64,000 nt of DNA from Thiomicrorhabdus sp. zzn3. GTDB taxonomy: Bacteria; Pseudomonadota; Gammaproteobacteria; Thiomicrospirales; Thiomicrospiraceae. Position 1 is the stretch's first letter; each line of letters begins with the position of its first letter. The position numbers were made by a program, and so were the translations under genes. Shown here piece by piece: positions 41,028 through 50,784 of the stretch. A model generated the notes under the pieces. The model made no database searches. It worked only from the letters and a program-made list of their open reading frames with translations, and was not told where the DNA came from. Location: contig NZ_JARUQS010000001.1 of assembly GCF_029767755.1 (NCBI RefSeq), positions 1,364,001-1,428,000 on the forward strand. Direction: 5' to 3'.

Positions 41028-41882
41028 TCAGTTTGGCTTCAACTTCGGTAAAAGGACCGTTTCCAGGTAGTGGGCCACGCCTTCTTCTGAGTTGGCGCGC
41101 GCAATATGCGCGCTGATTCCGGCCTGATTAAGCCAGGTTTTTACCGACTCAGCCGCATTGGCCATCACAACCGGATAACCAGCCAATTGCAACATCTCTT
41201 TGTCGTTCATGCCATCACCCAATGCAACGGTGCGTTCGGGCCGCAGTGCCTTTTGTTCCAGAATCATTTCCAGCGCCCTGCCTTTACATACCCCAAAATT
41301 CATGATTTCCAAATATTCCGGTGAAGTGAAGGTGATGCTGAGTTGATTGGCAAAACGCCGCCTCAAGGTGTGCTCTAATGGCTGTAGCACCTCGTGCGCC
41401 GCGGTAAAGTAGATTTTATCGATATGAGTGAGATCGAGCTGAGCAAAATCGGTGAGCTGGTACTCAAAGCCTGAGGTATCGTGGATTGCCAGCAATTCTT
41501 CGTGCGGCTCCTCAACGAGCCACAAATCCTGTTGATAAAGATTACGGTGAATTTCAAATCCGGAGGAGATTTCCAATACCTCACGAACCAGATTTTCCGG
41601 CATGTGATTTTCGTAAAGCACCCGACCATGGCGGTCGTGAACGCGCGCGCCATTCGAGGTGATCAGGTCCATTTCCACTCCCAACTGTTGAGCAATCAAA
41701 TAGACATCTTGATAATGGCGCCCGGTTGCAATCATAAACTGCACACCCTGATCTACCAGGGCTCTAACCGCCGCAATGGTTCTTGGCGTCACTTTATGAT
41801 CCGGGTTGAGCAACGTACCGTCAAGGTCACACACGACCAGATCGACGGCTTGCCGCAACTGAAGGTTTAGCTTGGAGTTCAT
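41028..41882 (-). CDS. Cof-type HAD-IIB hydrolase (sugar- or nucleotide-phosphate phosphatase)
   Basis: Cytoplasmic phosphatase of the HAD superfamily. Motif I is VVCDLDGTLLNPDHKV near residue 18, motif II ATGRHY near 55, motif III Lys in the ALEMILEQKA region, and motif IV ALGDGMNDKEML near 220, with a C2B cap between. The substrate cannot be read from sequence; Cof proteins are promiscuous. It is convergent with the metal transporter operon and 160 bases from the PilZ-like gene. Confidence 0.92.
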   Translation of the reverse strand: MNSKLNLQLRQAVDLVVCDLDGTLLNPDHKVTPRTIAAVRALVDQGVQFMIATGRHYQDVYLIAQQLGVEMDLITSNGARVHDRHGRVLYENHMPENLVREVLEISSGFEIHRNLYQQDLWLVEEPHEELLAIHDTSGFEYQLTDFAQLDLTHIDKIYFTAAHEVLQPLEHTLRRRFANQLSITFTSPEYLEIMNFGVCKGRALEMILEQKALRPERTVALGDGMNDKEMLQLAGYPVVMANAAESVKTWLNQAGISAHIARANSEEGVAHYLETVLLPKLKPN

Positions 41883-42042
41883 CGAGGTACCTGAATTTCT
41901 TACAAAATTTCACACTCGAAGTCCGGCATTTTACCGAGTTCACGACAAGATTCAACTTTAAATGGCCAGGATAACCGCGACATAGGCCTTACAAGCTATG
42001 CGTTTAAAGTTCGCATCACGATCAGAAAGACGGATTAAAGGG

Positions 42043-42990
42043 TTAATCCATATGAGAGAAAGGATTGGGATGGGCAGCCGCCAACTCCTGAGCCGCCACG
42101 AAGCGGGTAATCTGAGCAATATCTTCATTGCTTAAATCAACAAACTCTAAACCGATCCGTTGCGCCCCCTGTGCGCCCTCTTCGAGTTCACTCTCCAGTA
42201 ACGGAATAATATTCACGACGCGCCCATGCACCACCATTAACCGGTGTTCAATTTCAAACAAGACGCATAGGCGCTCGTAAAGTTCATAGTGTTCTGAGGT
42301 CACAAAATCCACGCCGCCGCTGCTTAAATTAACGGGATGAACAATCCACTGTTGTGGATCGGGTAGGTGACAACTTTGCGCCACTAAATCCTGATAGGCC
42401 TGTTCATAAACGGTAAGCTTTTCATTTAACTGCACCAACACCCGCGCCAACCAATTCCCCTGCTCAGCCAGAATCGACAGATTGGGCAGAAAATCCTCCG
42501 CCGAAAACAGCGTGTGATCCTCATACCCCATAATCAAACGCCTTACATCGGGGCTGCGCTCAATCGCAGCCAATAGTTCGGAAATACACAATTCAATGCG
42601 CTGATAAAACGCTTCAATCAAGGGAAATGTCTTGGTTGTATGCGATCCCTGTGGCGGCAAATGCATCTGATCTCGCTGCAATCGGTCACTAAAATCGTCC
42701 TGCTGACGCGGATCACGCCCCGCCAGGATTTCCTCCAGCAACCAGGCTAAAAAATCAATGCGCAGATTGATGCCTTGAAACAAGGTCACCGCACCATTGG
42801 CAATATGCACCGGATCTTTAAACAGTTGTTGCAAACGCTCGCTTGCTTTGTAGAACTTCTGTTTATGCGCTTCCGCAAGTTGCAGATGCCCTGCAATATG
42901 CAGGGTAGCGTCGGCATGACCTAAACGACGCACAAAAAGCGGGATTTGCATCTTTAAACGAAAAAAACGCCGTCTGTTTTCAGCCCCCAC
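42043..42990 (-). CDS. PilZ-like domain protein with an internal insertion
   Basis: A 315-residue soluble protein, read from a GTG start with AGGAGG five bases upstream. Its N-terminus, ENRRRFFRLKMQIPLFVR, resembles the start of a PilZ domain. The D/NxSxxG motif of the c-di-GMP site appears only at about residue 222 (VHPVNLSSGGVDFV), followed by a plausible barrel end (MVVHGRVVNI, IGLEFVDLS). Between them lies a helical region of about 190 residues. It may thus be a PilZ domain split by insertion, or a two-domain protein. Whether it binds c-di-GMP is open. An EAL phosphodiesterase lies 8 kb away. Confidence 0.65.
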   Translation of the reverse strand: MGAENRRRFFRLKMQIPLFVRRLGHADATLHIAGHLQLAEAHKQKFYKASERLQQLFKDPVHIANGAVTLFQGINLRIDFLAWLLEEILAGRDPRQQDDFSDRLQRDQMHLPPQGSHTTKTFPLIEAFYQRIELCISELLAAIERSPDVRRLIMGYEDHTLFSAEDFLPNLSILAEQGNWLARVLVQLNEKLTVYEQAYQDLVAQSCHLPDPQQWIVHPVNLSSGGVDFVTSEHYELYERLCVLFEIEHRLMVVHGRVVNIIPLLESELEEGAQGAQRIGLEFVDLSNEDIAQITRFVAAQELAAAHPNPFSHMD

Positions 42991-43134
42991 ACCGGCCTCC
43001 TGTACGCTTTGTGAATGGACAGAACAAGAAGCAAGGAAGCACCTATGCCATACCCGGCTTCTTCGTTTACATTAAGCAACTATACGAAAAAGTGCCGAAT
43101 ATGGCAAAACACAAGCAGGATGTGATCGTCAGCT

Positions 43135-44910
43135 TTAATCGGTAAACGGTGCCCATAAGGCGGAAACATCGTCTACGGTTTCCGGCATCAACCACACCGA
43201 CTGGTAAGGCTGCATGACATAACGGGTCTCAGCTGAAGAGACCCCCTGGTTATCGAGTAGATTGACCCAGTAAGAAAACCGTTCAATGCCTTCAATTTCC
43301 GATAGATTGATAAGCTTGATCTCACTGGTGAGATTATGAATCGCCAGTAATGGAAAACGCAGATCATCACTGTCACGCCATAGTGCAAAGAAATCCGACC
43401 CCAGGTCGATGACTTTTTGCGGTGTATCCGGGTGAAACGCTTTGTGTTTTTTGCGGCGCTGCAAAATATTGGTTAAACGCTTTAACACCTCCGCATTGGA
43501 GGTACGACCACTTTCAATCAAAGCCTGCAAGTACTCGTAATCCCAGCGACGGCGATTAATCGAGCGCGTGCGTCCGGTTTTTTCCACTCCGTCCCGGTCA
43601 TTCGGCGTTGCGATCAAGCTGTGGATATAGAAAGCCGGAATCCCCTGCAAAGTCATCATAATATTCTGCGAACAGATAAAGCGCTCTACCTGCCACTGGT
43701 CCGGGCCATTTGAATTATGCGTTTCGCGCAAGGCACTAAAATAGGTGACGTTGATCTCATAGGGGCTTTCGCTGCCATCTGGATTGGATTTCATAGTCAC
43801 GAATCCGCCTAAGCGATGCATGCCGGTGATGAGATCATCAACCTCACGTTGCGGCAAAATCCCTTCTACCGGACGCACCCCGATACCGTCATGCGATGCA
43901 GTAAAATTCAAGAAGGTACAGCCTTCAGGCGGCGGTGCCAAATTCATCGCCCATTCGGTCAAATAACTCCCGTCTCCACGATGAAGTGCATGCAACACCA
44001 AGGGCGCCAGCGCAAACTGGTAAACCATATGGGCCTCATCCTGCTCGCCAAAGTAGGAAAGGTTTTCGTGATGCGGCACATTGGTTTCCGTGAGCAAAAT
44101 GGCATGCGGTTTGACATACTCCATGACATCGCGCAACAACTTAACCACTTCATGGGTCTGCGGCAGATGGATACAGGTAGTTCCAAGCTCTTTCCACAGA
44201 AATGCAATGGCATCCAAGCGGACGGTACGTGCGCCTTTTTGCAAATAGAGCAACAAAACTTCTGCCATTTTCAGCAACACTTTAGGGTTGCGGAAATTAA
44301 GATCGATTTGGTCGGCGCTGAAAGTGGCCCAGACCATCTTACGGCCACGATGGGTATAAGCGGGCACCAACAAAGGGGTATTGCGAGGACGGGTTACCTG
44401 ACTGACATCCTCATTGCCTTCCATTTCAATAAAGAACTCGTTATAAGGCGAATTATTGGCTTTGTAATCGGTAAACCACAAGCTTTCCCGAGAGATGTGA
44501 TTGATCACCAGATCAAACATCAAATCATAATGCTCACCGATATTATCCACATGTTTCCACTCCCCGAGATCGGGGTTGACCATGGTGTAGTCGATGACCG
44601 AAAAACCGTCATCCGAACTATAAGGAAAAAACGGCAGAATGTGCACATTATTGATTGACTGCTTGATATAGGTTTTAAGAAAGCTTAGCAGCGTTTCCAG
44701 CGGCCATTCCCCTTCCTTGAGAAACGTGTCACCGTAAGTGATCAGCATCACGTCTTCATGGGTCCAACGATGCGGCAATTCATCTTTTCCAAAAGCTTCT
44801 TTATGGCGCTTGAGCAACTTTTCCAGCTTAGTAAACGCAAACTCGGCGTCGGCATCGTCATAAATTCTAAGCAACCGGTTCTGGATACGTTTTAGAATCT
44901 CTTCACTCAT
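43135..44910 (-). CDS. GH13 sucrose-phosphorylase-like enzyme, probably glucosylglycerate phosphorylase
   Basis: A GH13 alpha-amylase-fold enzyme (592 residues) of the sucrose phosphorylase subfamily. Catalytic residues visible are the nucleophile Asp in RTVRLDAIAFLWK, the acid/base Glu in ILLTETNVPHHEN and the stabilising Asp in NFTASHDGIGVRP. Because glucosyl-3-phosphoglycerate synthase and a phosphatase are its next neighbours, phosphorolysis of glucosylglycerate (as for E. coli YcjM-type enzymes) is more likely than of sucrose. ATGs at 44919 and 44910 are possible; GAGGT is too close to the first. Confidence 0.85.
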   Translation of the reverse strand: MSEEILKRIQNRLLRIYDDADAEFAFTKLEKLLKRHKEAFGKDELPHRWTHEDVMLITYGDTFLKEGEWPLETLLSFLKTYIKQSINNVHILPFFPYSSDDGFSVIDYTMVNPDLGEWKHVDNIGEHYDLMFDLVINHISRESLWFTDYKANNSPYNEFFIEMEGNEDVSQVTRPRNTPLLVPAYTHRGRKMVWATFSADQIDLNFRNPKVLLKMAEVLLLYLQKGARTVRLDAIAFLWKELGTTCIHLPQTHEVVKLLRDVMEYVKPHAILLTETNVPHHENLSYFGEQDEAHMVYQFALAPLVLHALHRGDGSYLTEWAMNLAPPPEGCTFLNFTASHDGIGVRPVEGILPQREVDDLITGMHRLGGFVTMKSNPDGSESPYEINVTYFSALRETHNSNGPDQWQVERFICSQNIMMTLQGIPAFYIHSLIATPNDRDGVEKTGRTRSINRRRWDYEYLQALIESGRTSNAEVLKRLTNILQRRKKHKAFHPDTPQKVIDLGSDFFALWRDSDDLRFPLLAIHNLTSEIKLINLSEIEGIERFSYWVNLLDNQGVSSAETRYVMQPYQSVWLMPETVDDVSALWAPFTD

Positions 44911-44993
44911 ACTTCTCATTCACCTCTGACCAGGCCTGTTCAGCTTTTTTAGCATTCAGGCCTTTCTTATGACTGGTTTCTTCCCAGCTTGAC

Positions 44994-46205
44994 TTACTGA
45001 TTATCCAGTTCCACCGCGTTGTGAATCTCTTCCAGGATATTGGGGCAAGCACTCACCACCCGGTTCCAGTTTGCCAAAAACGGGATCTCGCCTGGTGAGT
45101 CGATGAAGTCAATTCCCGCCTGCATAATGTTTTCCGCAAACAATTCGATCACCTGCTCCTCGGAGTGGCGATCCAGCGATAAGCCGTTCATTTCCGCATC
45201 AAACGCGTAGGATTCCAGCTGATCTAAAGCCGTACGGTAATATTTTGCGCGAATCGTGCGCAGATTGCTCGGTGAGAACGTATGACCGCGTACCGCCAAT
45301 TTTCTAAACAAAGACTTGGCAATATCCTGGCTCATTCTTGACAGGCCTGCCTGTTTGTTCTCAAAAGAGACATCTTGGTGTTTGTGATCGTAAACATCGG
45401 CAATATCCACTTGGCACACCCGGCGATTGGAATAGTTACGCAACACCTCAGACATGACGCCGATTTCCAATCCCCAGTCGGATGGAATGCGGATCTCTTT
45501 GGTCAAATGCACGTCCATGGCAAATTCCCCCGCCAGCGGGTAACGGAAACTGTCCAGATAGCTGAGCAGATCATCTTGCCCCAGCACGCCTTTTAGCGCA
45601 CGCAGCAACGGTGTCACCAACAGGCGTGAAGCACGCCCGTTTAACTTACCATCGGCATAACGCGGGTAGAACCCCTTGGAAAAGACGAAGTTAAAAGTTG
45701 GATGAGCCACTGGATAGATCAAGCGCGCCAAAAGGCTGCGGTCATAGGTCAACACATCACAGTCATGCAGCGCGACGACATCGGCCTGTTTGGAAGCCAA
45801 TACATAGCCATAACAGTTCCAAACATTACTTCCCTTACCGCGCTCTTTGGGAGCCAAATCTTTTTCATTCAGTTTTGCGGTAATCGCCTGCATTCTTGGT
45901 CCGTCGTTCCAGACGATTTTCCAGTTTTGCGGCAGGCCGGAAAAATACTCTTTGGCGTAGGCGAATTGCTTTTCATCCGCGCGATCCAGACCAATGACGA
46001 TCTGGTTCAGGTAAGGCACTTTCTTAAGTTCCTCGACAATATTCGCCAATGCCGGGCCTTCAAGCTCACTGAACAACGAAGGCAAAATTAAGCCCAAAGG
46101 ACGCTGTTCACTGAACTTGACCAGCTCAGCTTCGATCTCCTCAAGCGGACGATCGGTAATGTTGTGGAACGTGGTCACGGTTCCATTTTGAAAAAAATCG
46201 CTCAT
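44994..46205 (-). CDS. gpgS: Glucosyl-3-phosphoglycerate synthase (GT81 family)
   Basis: Transfers glucose from an NDP-glucose to D-3-phosphoglycerate, the first step to the compatible solute glucosylglycerate. The 403-residue protein carries the GpgS motifs GKGSNVWNCYGY (about 123-134) and the metal-binding DCD in VALHDCDVLTYDR (148-150), with AGEFAMDVHLTKEIRIPSDWG-type acceptor-site sequence later. AGGAGG lies 5 bases before the start. Mannosyl analogues (MpgS) are different proteins. Confidence 0.9.
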   Translation of the reverse strand: MSDFFQNGTVTTFHNITDRPLEEIEAELVKFSEQRPLGLILPSLFSELEGPALANIVEELKKVPYLNQIVIGLDRADEKQFAYAKEYFSGLPQNWKIVWNDGPRMQAITAKLNEKDLAPKERGKGSNVWNCYGYVLASKQADVVALHDCDVLTYDRSLLARLIYPVAHPTFNFVFSKGFYPRYADGKLNGRASRLLVTPLLRALKGVLGQDDLLSYLDSFRYPLAGEFAMDVHLTKEIRIPSDWGLEIGVMSEVLRNYSNRRVCQVDIADVYDHKHQDVSFENKQAGLSRMSQDIAKSLFRKLAVRGHTFSPSNLRTIRAKYYRTALDQLESYAFDAEMNGLSLDRHSEEQVIELFAENIMQAGIDFIDSPGEIPFLANWNRVVSACPNILEEIHNAVELDNQ

Positions 46206-46247
46206 AAGTGCCTCCTTTGGCTTACGTCCATCACGAAAAACGATTTC

Positions 46248-47045
46248 CTAATTGTTTAATCCGGTTAAAAGTGATGGGAGACTTTCCTCTGGGTAAAAAT
46301 GGTTCACCGCTTCCACCCAGCCCCACGGCGCTTCTGCTTGCGCATAATAGGCACCATCAATTTGTAACGTTTGCCCTTTGGCTGGCGGCATCACCACCGC
46401 GATGTCCGCAGCCTGCAACATCGCCAAATCATTGCCACCATCTCCCAAAGCCAGAGTTTGCGGAAGTTGATCTTCATGAGCATAGAGCTCCGTCAGATAA
46501 CGCATGGCATCGGCTTTATCATGCTGCCCCATGACATGATGAAACCGTCCCCCTTTTTTGAGGATTAAGTCCTCTTTCTCTAGCGCCTTCTCAAAAGCTT
46601 TAAAATTTTCTTCGCTGTCCTGCCATAAAATCGGCTCCGTGACCTCGCGCTCTTTAGCGCGAACGGCATCGGCCGATTTTAGGCCGGTATGATTCATCAC
46701 CTCGGCCACGGTCCAATCGCCAAAGCCTTCAAATTTCCAGTCATTGGCTTTGCGCAGGTGTTTAATGAAAGAACGAATATCGGCATAGGGCGTGCCTAAC
46801 AAATAGCGTCGATTCTCATCCCATTTAAATTGAATCACTCCGCCGTTCTCGGCGATAATCGGCGCCGTCACCGCCAGGCGTTGCTGCCAGATCGCTAGTT
46901 CGGAAAGCGTTTTGCTCGAATTAAGAATCACTTGAATGCCTTGTGCCTTCAAACGTTCAATGACAGGCTTCACCACCTCATACTCATAGGTATGATGGTT
47001 TAACAGAGTACCGTCCAAATCTGTGAAAATCAGTGGTTTCAACAT
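46248..47045 (-). CDS. Glucosyl-/mannosyl-3-phosphoglycerate phosphatase (HAD-IIB)
   Basis: A HAD phosphatase of the mannosyl-3-phosphoglycerate phosphatase family. Motif I is IFTDLDGTLLNHHTYEYE at the N-terminus, motif II ILNSSKTLSEL, the cap has IAENGGVIQF, and motif IV is LALGDGGNDLAML. The 265 residues match the family. Placed directly upstream of gpgS on the same strand, it most likely removes phosphate from glucosyl-3-phosphoglycerate to give glucosylglycerate. Confidence 0.85.
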   Translation of the reverse strand: MLKPLIFTDLDGTLLNHHTYEYEVVKPVIERLKAQGIQVILNSSKTLSELAIWQQRLAVTAPIIAENGGVIQFKWDENRRYLLGTPYADIRSFIKHLRKANDWKFEGFGDWTVAEVMNHTGLKSADAVRAKEREVTEPILWQDSEENFKAFEKALEKEDLILKKGGRFHHVMGQHDKADAMRYLTELYAHEDQLPQTLALGDGGNDLAMLQAADIAVVMPPAKGQTLQIDGAYYAQAEAPWGWVEAVNHFYPEESLPSLLTGLNN

Positions 47046-47101
47046 TAACAGGCTCCGTGTCGAGTCATTTATCGAATATCAGATCGCCATAATCTGAATC
47101 G

Positions 47102-47980
47102 CTACTCGTCCAATTTACGCTTAGAATGCGACTCTTTTATGACCCATTTGTGATAAATCGACAAAGAGACAATGATTAGGGTAATGCCAATAATCAAATA
47201 CAAGGCATAAAGCATCTGTGACGGATCATTCAATGCCGTTTTAAACACCACCATCAGTGCTTCGATCGATAGCGCGATGATAATGGCCGTTAAGAATTTG
47301 GAAAGCAGTCGAGTTTCATCTTTTTTGTCCGAATAGGCTTTAAAAAAGACCTCCCTTTCCAAAAGCGTCTTGGCCAAGTCAAAAATCGCCAAACCCATGG
47401 TCAGCGCGACAATCGGTTTAAACACACTCTCCAAGGTATACTGCTGGGGTTGGATTATTTGCAGAAAATAATCGTAAAAGGCATAACCAATCGACATTAA
47501 CGAGAAAAAGACCAGAGACACCCCGATTCCCAAGTAAAATCCTTTAGAAACCAGGTTAAAAATAGGATGGCGTTCTACAAGGCCAAAACGCACCAGCAGT
47601 TTCGTTAAGTTGAAATCAAAGAAGTAGTAGCGCTGCTGACTGTAAAACATCACCGTGACACAGGGCTCACCGGTAGCCGAGCTCACATAGGGCTGACTGA
47701 TAGAGACATCTTCTTCCTTAGGCGCAACTTTTGAAACCAGGTATTCACGGTTTTTACCTTTGGCCTCTTCTTTAACTCGGTTTTTATAGATGTTCGGCGA
47801 GACCTGTTTAAAGTCATTATCCGTGATGTAGATAAGCTCTAAACTCGGCAACACTTTGAAAAAGCGTTGCATGCTATCAGCTTCAACGCGCATTAACTGC
47901 CCGTTATTGCGGATGGTTTCAATCAAAAACTTTTCAATGTCGTTCTGATATTGATCATATAAACTGATAAACTCTTGCAT
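47102..47980 (-). CDS. Cache/PDC-like sensor domain protein with four C-terminal membrane helices
   Basis: I do not recognise a named family. Residues about 1-140 look like a PDC/Cache domain: LELIYITDNDFKQVSPNIY, then SQPYVSSATGEPCVTVMFY. Four membrane helices follow (about 147-170, 185-205, 222-247, 255-275) and a short basic tail. There is no N-terminal helix or signal peptide, so the sensor-like part would be cytoplasmic unless the topology is unusual; Cache domains are normally extracytoplasmic. It lies 125 bases after the chemoreceptor gene on the same strand, with GGGGAG 9 bases before its ATG, so it may be the last gene of that operon. Confidence 0.65.
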   Translation of the reverse strand: MQEFISLYDQYQNDIEKFLIETIRNNGQLMRVEADSMQRFFKVLPSLELIYITDNDFKQVSPNIYKNRVKEEAKGKNREYLVSKVAPKEEDVSISQPYVSSATGEPCVTVMFYSQQRYYFFDFNLTKLLVRFGLVERHPIFNLVSKGFYLGIGVSLVFFSLMSIGYAFYDYFLQIIQPQQYTLESVFKPIVALTMGLAIFDLAKTLLEREVFFKAYSDKKDETRLLSKFLTAIIIALSIEALMVVFKTALNDPSQMLYALYLIIGITLIIVSLSIYHKWVIKESHSKRKLDE

Positions 47981-48060
47981 CGCCGTTCACTCCCCGCTGA
48001 AAACTAAGCAGGCCTCCTGTTAAATTAAATTCCTTCTTCTCACTGCCACTCTTTGTTCTG

Positions 48061-48069
48061 CCCCCCCCC
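48061..48069. repeat. Homopolymer of nine C (G on the transcribed strand)
   Basis: Nine C in a row lie in the spacer between the chemoreceptor gene and the Cache-like membrane protein, about 80 bases before the latter's start. It is the longest G/C run noticed in the window. It could slip during replication and change spacing. It is also a place where sequencing errors are common. Confidence 0.85.
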
Positions 48070-48105
48070 TAAAACGCTGGTAAAAAATAGCTATTTACAT
48101 TTCAT

Positions 48106-50739
48106 TCATGCCGCGGATTGAATCATGGCATAAGATCCACTGCCACGTTCAACACACACTCGATTCAAATCATCCAATGCCCCGTCCAATTCCATCGACA
48201 CGCTGACAAAACGGTCCATTTTTTGGTCTCTAAGCTTCATCTGTTCGAAATCAGCATTCCCCATCTGCACATTCAAAGCCAGCACTTCTTTGACCAGTGC
48301 GTGCTGTTCCTGATGGAGCTCACTGGCTCTTTCATATTCAGGCAACTGTTTAATCGAAGCATCGGCAGACACCAAAGTCTGCAAAGCCTGACTGACATCA
48401 CATTGAGAAGCATCGGCCGCATTATCAATATCCACTGTAACATTCACGCCATTTAAATAGGATTGCACACTGGTTAACCAGATGCGCATCTTCTGACGTA
48501 CATCGGCCATGCGCACACCATAAACAGGCGGCGTACTTTGAATAAGCATCGCGGTTTTGGCCTCATCGATCTGGAACTTGCCTGTCTCATTCGACAGCAA
48601 TTCCGCTTGAACTTTTAATGCATCCGATGCTTCAGAAGTTTTTTCAACCAGCGCGGCATTATTCTGAATATTGGCATCCAGCGTCTGGATGGCCTGTGAT
48701 ACCTCATGCACACTATGCTGTTGCTCGCGAATCGAATCCATCACTTGAGCGAGCGAGCGTCCTATACGACTGACTTCTTCATTGACCACCGTAAAGGCAT
48801 TTTCAGTTTCTTGAACCTTGCTCACCCCCATATTCACCTTAACAGACGATTCGTCAATCAAGGTTTTAATCTCTTTGGCCGCATCCGCCGACTTTTGTGC
48901 CAAACTGCGCACTTCACCAGCTACCACAGCAAACCCTCTACCATGCTCTCCCGCTCTGGCGGCTTCTACCGCCGCATTCAAAGCCAGCAGATTGGTTTGG
49001 AAAGCAATGCCGTCAATCAAACCGATAATCGCTGAAATCTTATCCGAGGTTGTCTGAATGTCTTCAATCGCTTCAACCGTGGAGTTCAACGCCTGCTTGG
49101 CTTTGTCATTTTCCAAGACGGCTTCTTCTGCAATTTTCGCTACCTCAGCCAGCTCTTGACTGTTTTCAATTTGCGTCTGGTTGACGTTTTGCATTGTCGC
49201 ATTAATTTCTTCAAGAGTGGCGGCGGCCTGCTGGGTACGCGTAGACAAATCTTGAGATGCCTTGGAGGATTCGTAAGCGGCATGATTCACGGTTTCAGCG
49301 GCTTGTTTGATATACCAAATAATCGAGCTTAGATTGTCCAAGGAAACGTTAGTCGCCCCCTTCATCGCCGCCAGGGAACCTTGCAGATCCTTCTGGATGC
49401 GCCCTCTGACGTCACCGGTTGCCAAACTGTTCATAACGAATACGACATCTTCAATAATTTCATTTAAAGACGCAAACAACTCATTGATATTATTAGAGGT
49501 ATCCAGAAAAAAACCTTCAAGGTTTTTGTTATCCAAATGCAGTTGGGTATGCCCAATCGAAGCCATTTGCAATGTTGACTTCAGGGTATTCTCAATATTT
49601 TTTTGCTGCGTCAAATCCAACCACTCGATCACAGTCCCTATCTGATTGCCCTCTTGTTCGGAATACACCGGTCGAATTTTGATATTGAAGATAAACTCCG
49701 CAAACTTTGCTTCAAAATCCTGCATCTTGGAAAGATCTTTAAAACGCGTTTCTTCCTTAAATAGCACTTCAATGCGTTCGCCGATTAAGCGAGACGTTTC
49801 AAATTGTGGATAGGCGTTACGCAAGGCAGTTTGATGACTTTCAAAAAACGATTGCAATGCATCATTCATATACAAAATATTGCCACGGCGATCTACCATC
49901 ATAATTTGAGATGAGGCACTGTCCAAAGCGGATTTCAGTCGCGTACTGCGGTTTAAACGGGTATGCGCATCGTCATACATTTCCCCTAGCTGAACCTGCA
50001 TCACCTTAACCGCTGAAACCAGTTTGCTCAGAGAGTGTTGCCCGTAGGTATTCACCTGGCCGGAAAAATCACCTTCCCGCATTTTGTCTATCAGGCGTTT
50101 CGCCTGCCCTAGGCGGATGTAGGCGTATTTTCGTCCAGCCCAGGCATAGGCAAAAAACAGACCACTGATGACCGCAACCCAGATAACCGGAATATTGACG
50201 ATATCGGCTTGAATCAAAGTTGCACCAATTCCGAGTAGCGCGATCATGGTCAACATCAAATTAAATGGGTGAATCTCATTGAAAAGGTAAATTCGTTGCA
50301 ATGGACTGATTTGATAACCGTTACGAAGCGTCGTTCTTCCCTGCTGAATCTCTCGATAAAGCTGTTCCGCCTGTCGCTTCCGGGAGTCGTCGATCGCTCT
50401 TCTTACCGATAAATAACCGATGATTTTCCCATCTTTAAGCCTGGGAATAACACTGGCCTCTACCCAATAAAAGTGTCCGTCTTTGGTGCGGTTTTTAACC
50501 ACTTGCACCCACGGTTTTCCGGACTGAATTGTCTGCCAAAAATCTTTAAATACGGCTTGGGGCACATCAGGATGACGCAGAATATTATGCGGCTGACCGA
50601 TTAATTCCTCTCTGCTGTAGCCGCTTGCCTCTACGAAAGCTTCGTTGACATCCAAAATAGTGCCATTCACATCTGTCTTCGAGACAATCGTACCCAATGC
50701 CGAGATATCGATTTCCGTTTCTGTGACTGTGCGCTCCAT
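48106..50739 (-). CDS. Methyl-accepting chemotaxis protein with PAS domains and C-terminal CZB-like domain
   Basis: An Aer-like receptor of 877 residues. An N-terminal PAS (about 12-115, [21 protein letters not shown]) is followed by two close membrane helices (about 155-200) with little periplasmic loop, and then a HAMP-like stretch. A second PAS-like region (about 270-375) precedes the MCP signalling hairpin, with its tip in [19 protein letters not shown]. The C-terminus (about 745-860) resembles the chemoreceptor zinc-binding CZB domain, with the Cys in [10 protein letters not shown] and [12 protein letters not shown], but the first CZB His is not evident. PAS placement suggests energy or redox sensing. 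Confidence 0.92.
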   Translation of the reverse strand: MERTVTETEIDISALGTIVSKTDVNGTILDVNEAFVEASGYSREELIGQPHNILRHPDVPQAVFKDFWQTIQSGKPWVQVVKNRTKDGHFYWVEASVIPRLKDGKIIGYLSVRRAIDDSRKRQAEQLYREIQQGRTTLRNGYQISPLQRIYLFNEIHPFNLMLTMIALLGIGATLIQADIVNIPVIWVAVISGLFFAYAWAGRKYAYIRLGQAKRLIDKMREGDFSGQVNTYGQHSLSKLVSAVKVMQVQLGEMYDDAHTRLNRSTRLKSALDSASSQIMMVDRRGNILYMNDALQSFFESHQTALRNAYPQFETSRLIGERIEVLFKEETRFKDLSKMQDFEAKFAEFIFNIKIRPVYSEQEGNQIGTVIEWLDLTQQKNIENTLKSTLQMASIGHTQLHLDNKNLEGFFLDTSNNINELFASLNEIIEDVVFVMNSLATGDVRGRIQKDLQGSLAAMKGATNVSLDNLSSIIWYIKQAAETVNHAAYESSKASQDLSTRTQQAAATLEEINATMQNVNQTQIENSQELAEVAKIAEEAVLENDKAKQALNSTVEAIEDIQTTSDKISAIIGLIDGIAFQTNLLALNAAVEAARAGEHGRGFAVVAGEVRSLAQKSADAAKEIKTLIDESSVKVNMGVSKVQETENAFTVVNEEVSRIGRSLAQVMDSIREQQHSVHEVSQAIQTLDANIQNNAALVEKTSEASDALKVQAELLSNETGKFQIDEAKTAMLIQSTPPVYGVRMADVRQKMRIWLTSVQSYLNGVNVTVDIDNAADASQCDVSQALQTLVSADASIKQLPEYERASELHQEQHALVKEVLALNVQMGNADFEQMKLRDQKMDRFVSVSMELDGALDDLNRVCVERGSGSYAMIQSAA

Positions 50740-50784
50740 AACGATTCCTAATTAAAAATTAAGGGTAAACTCTTCAAGATTGAG

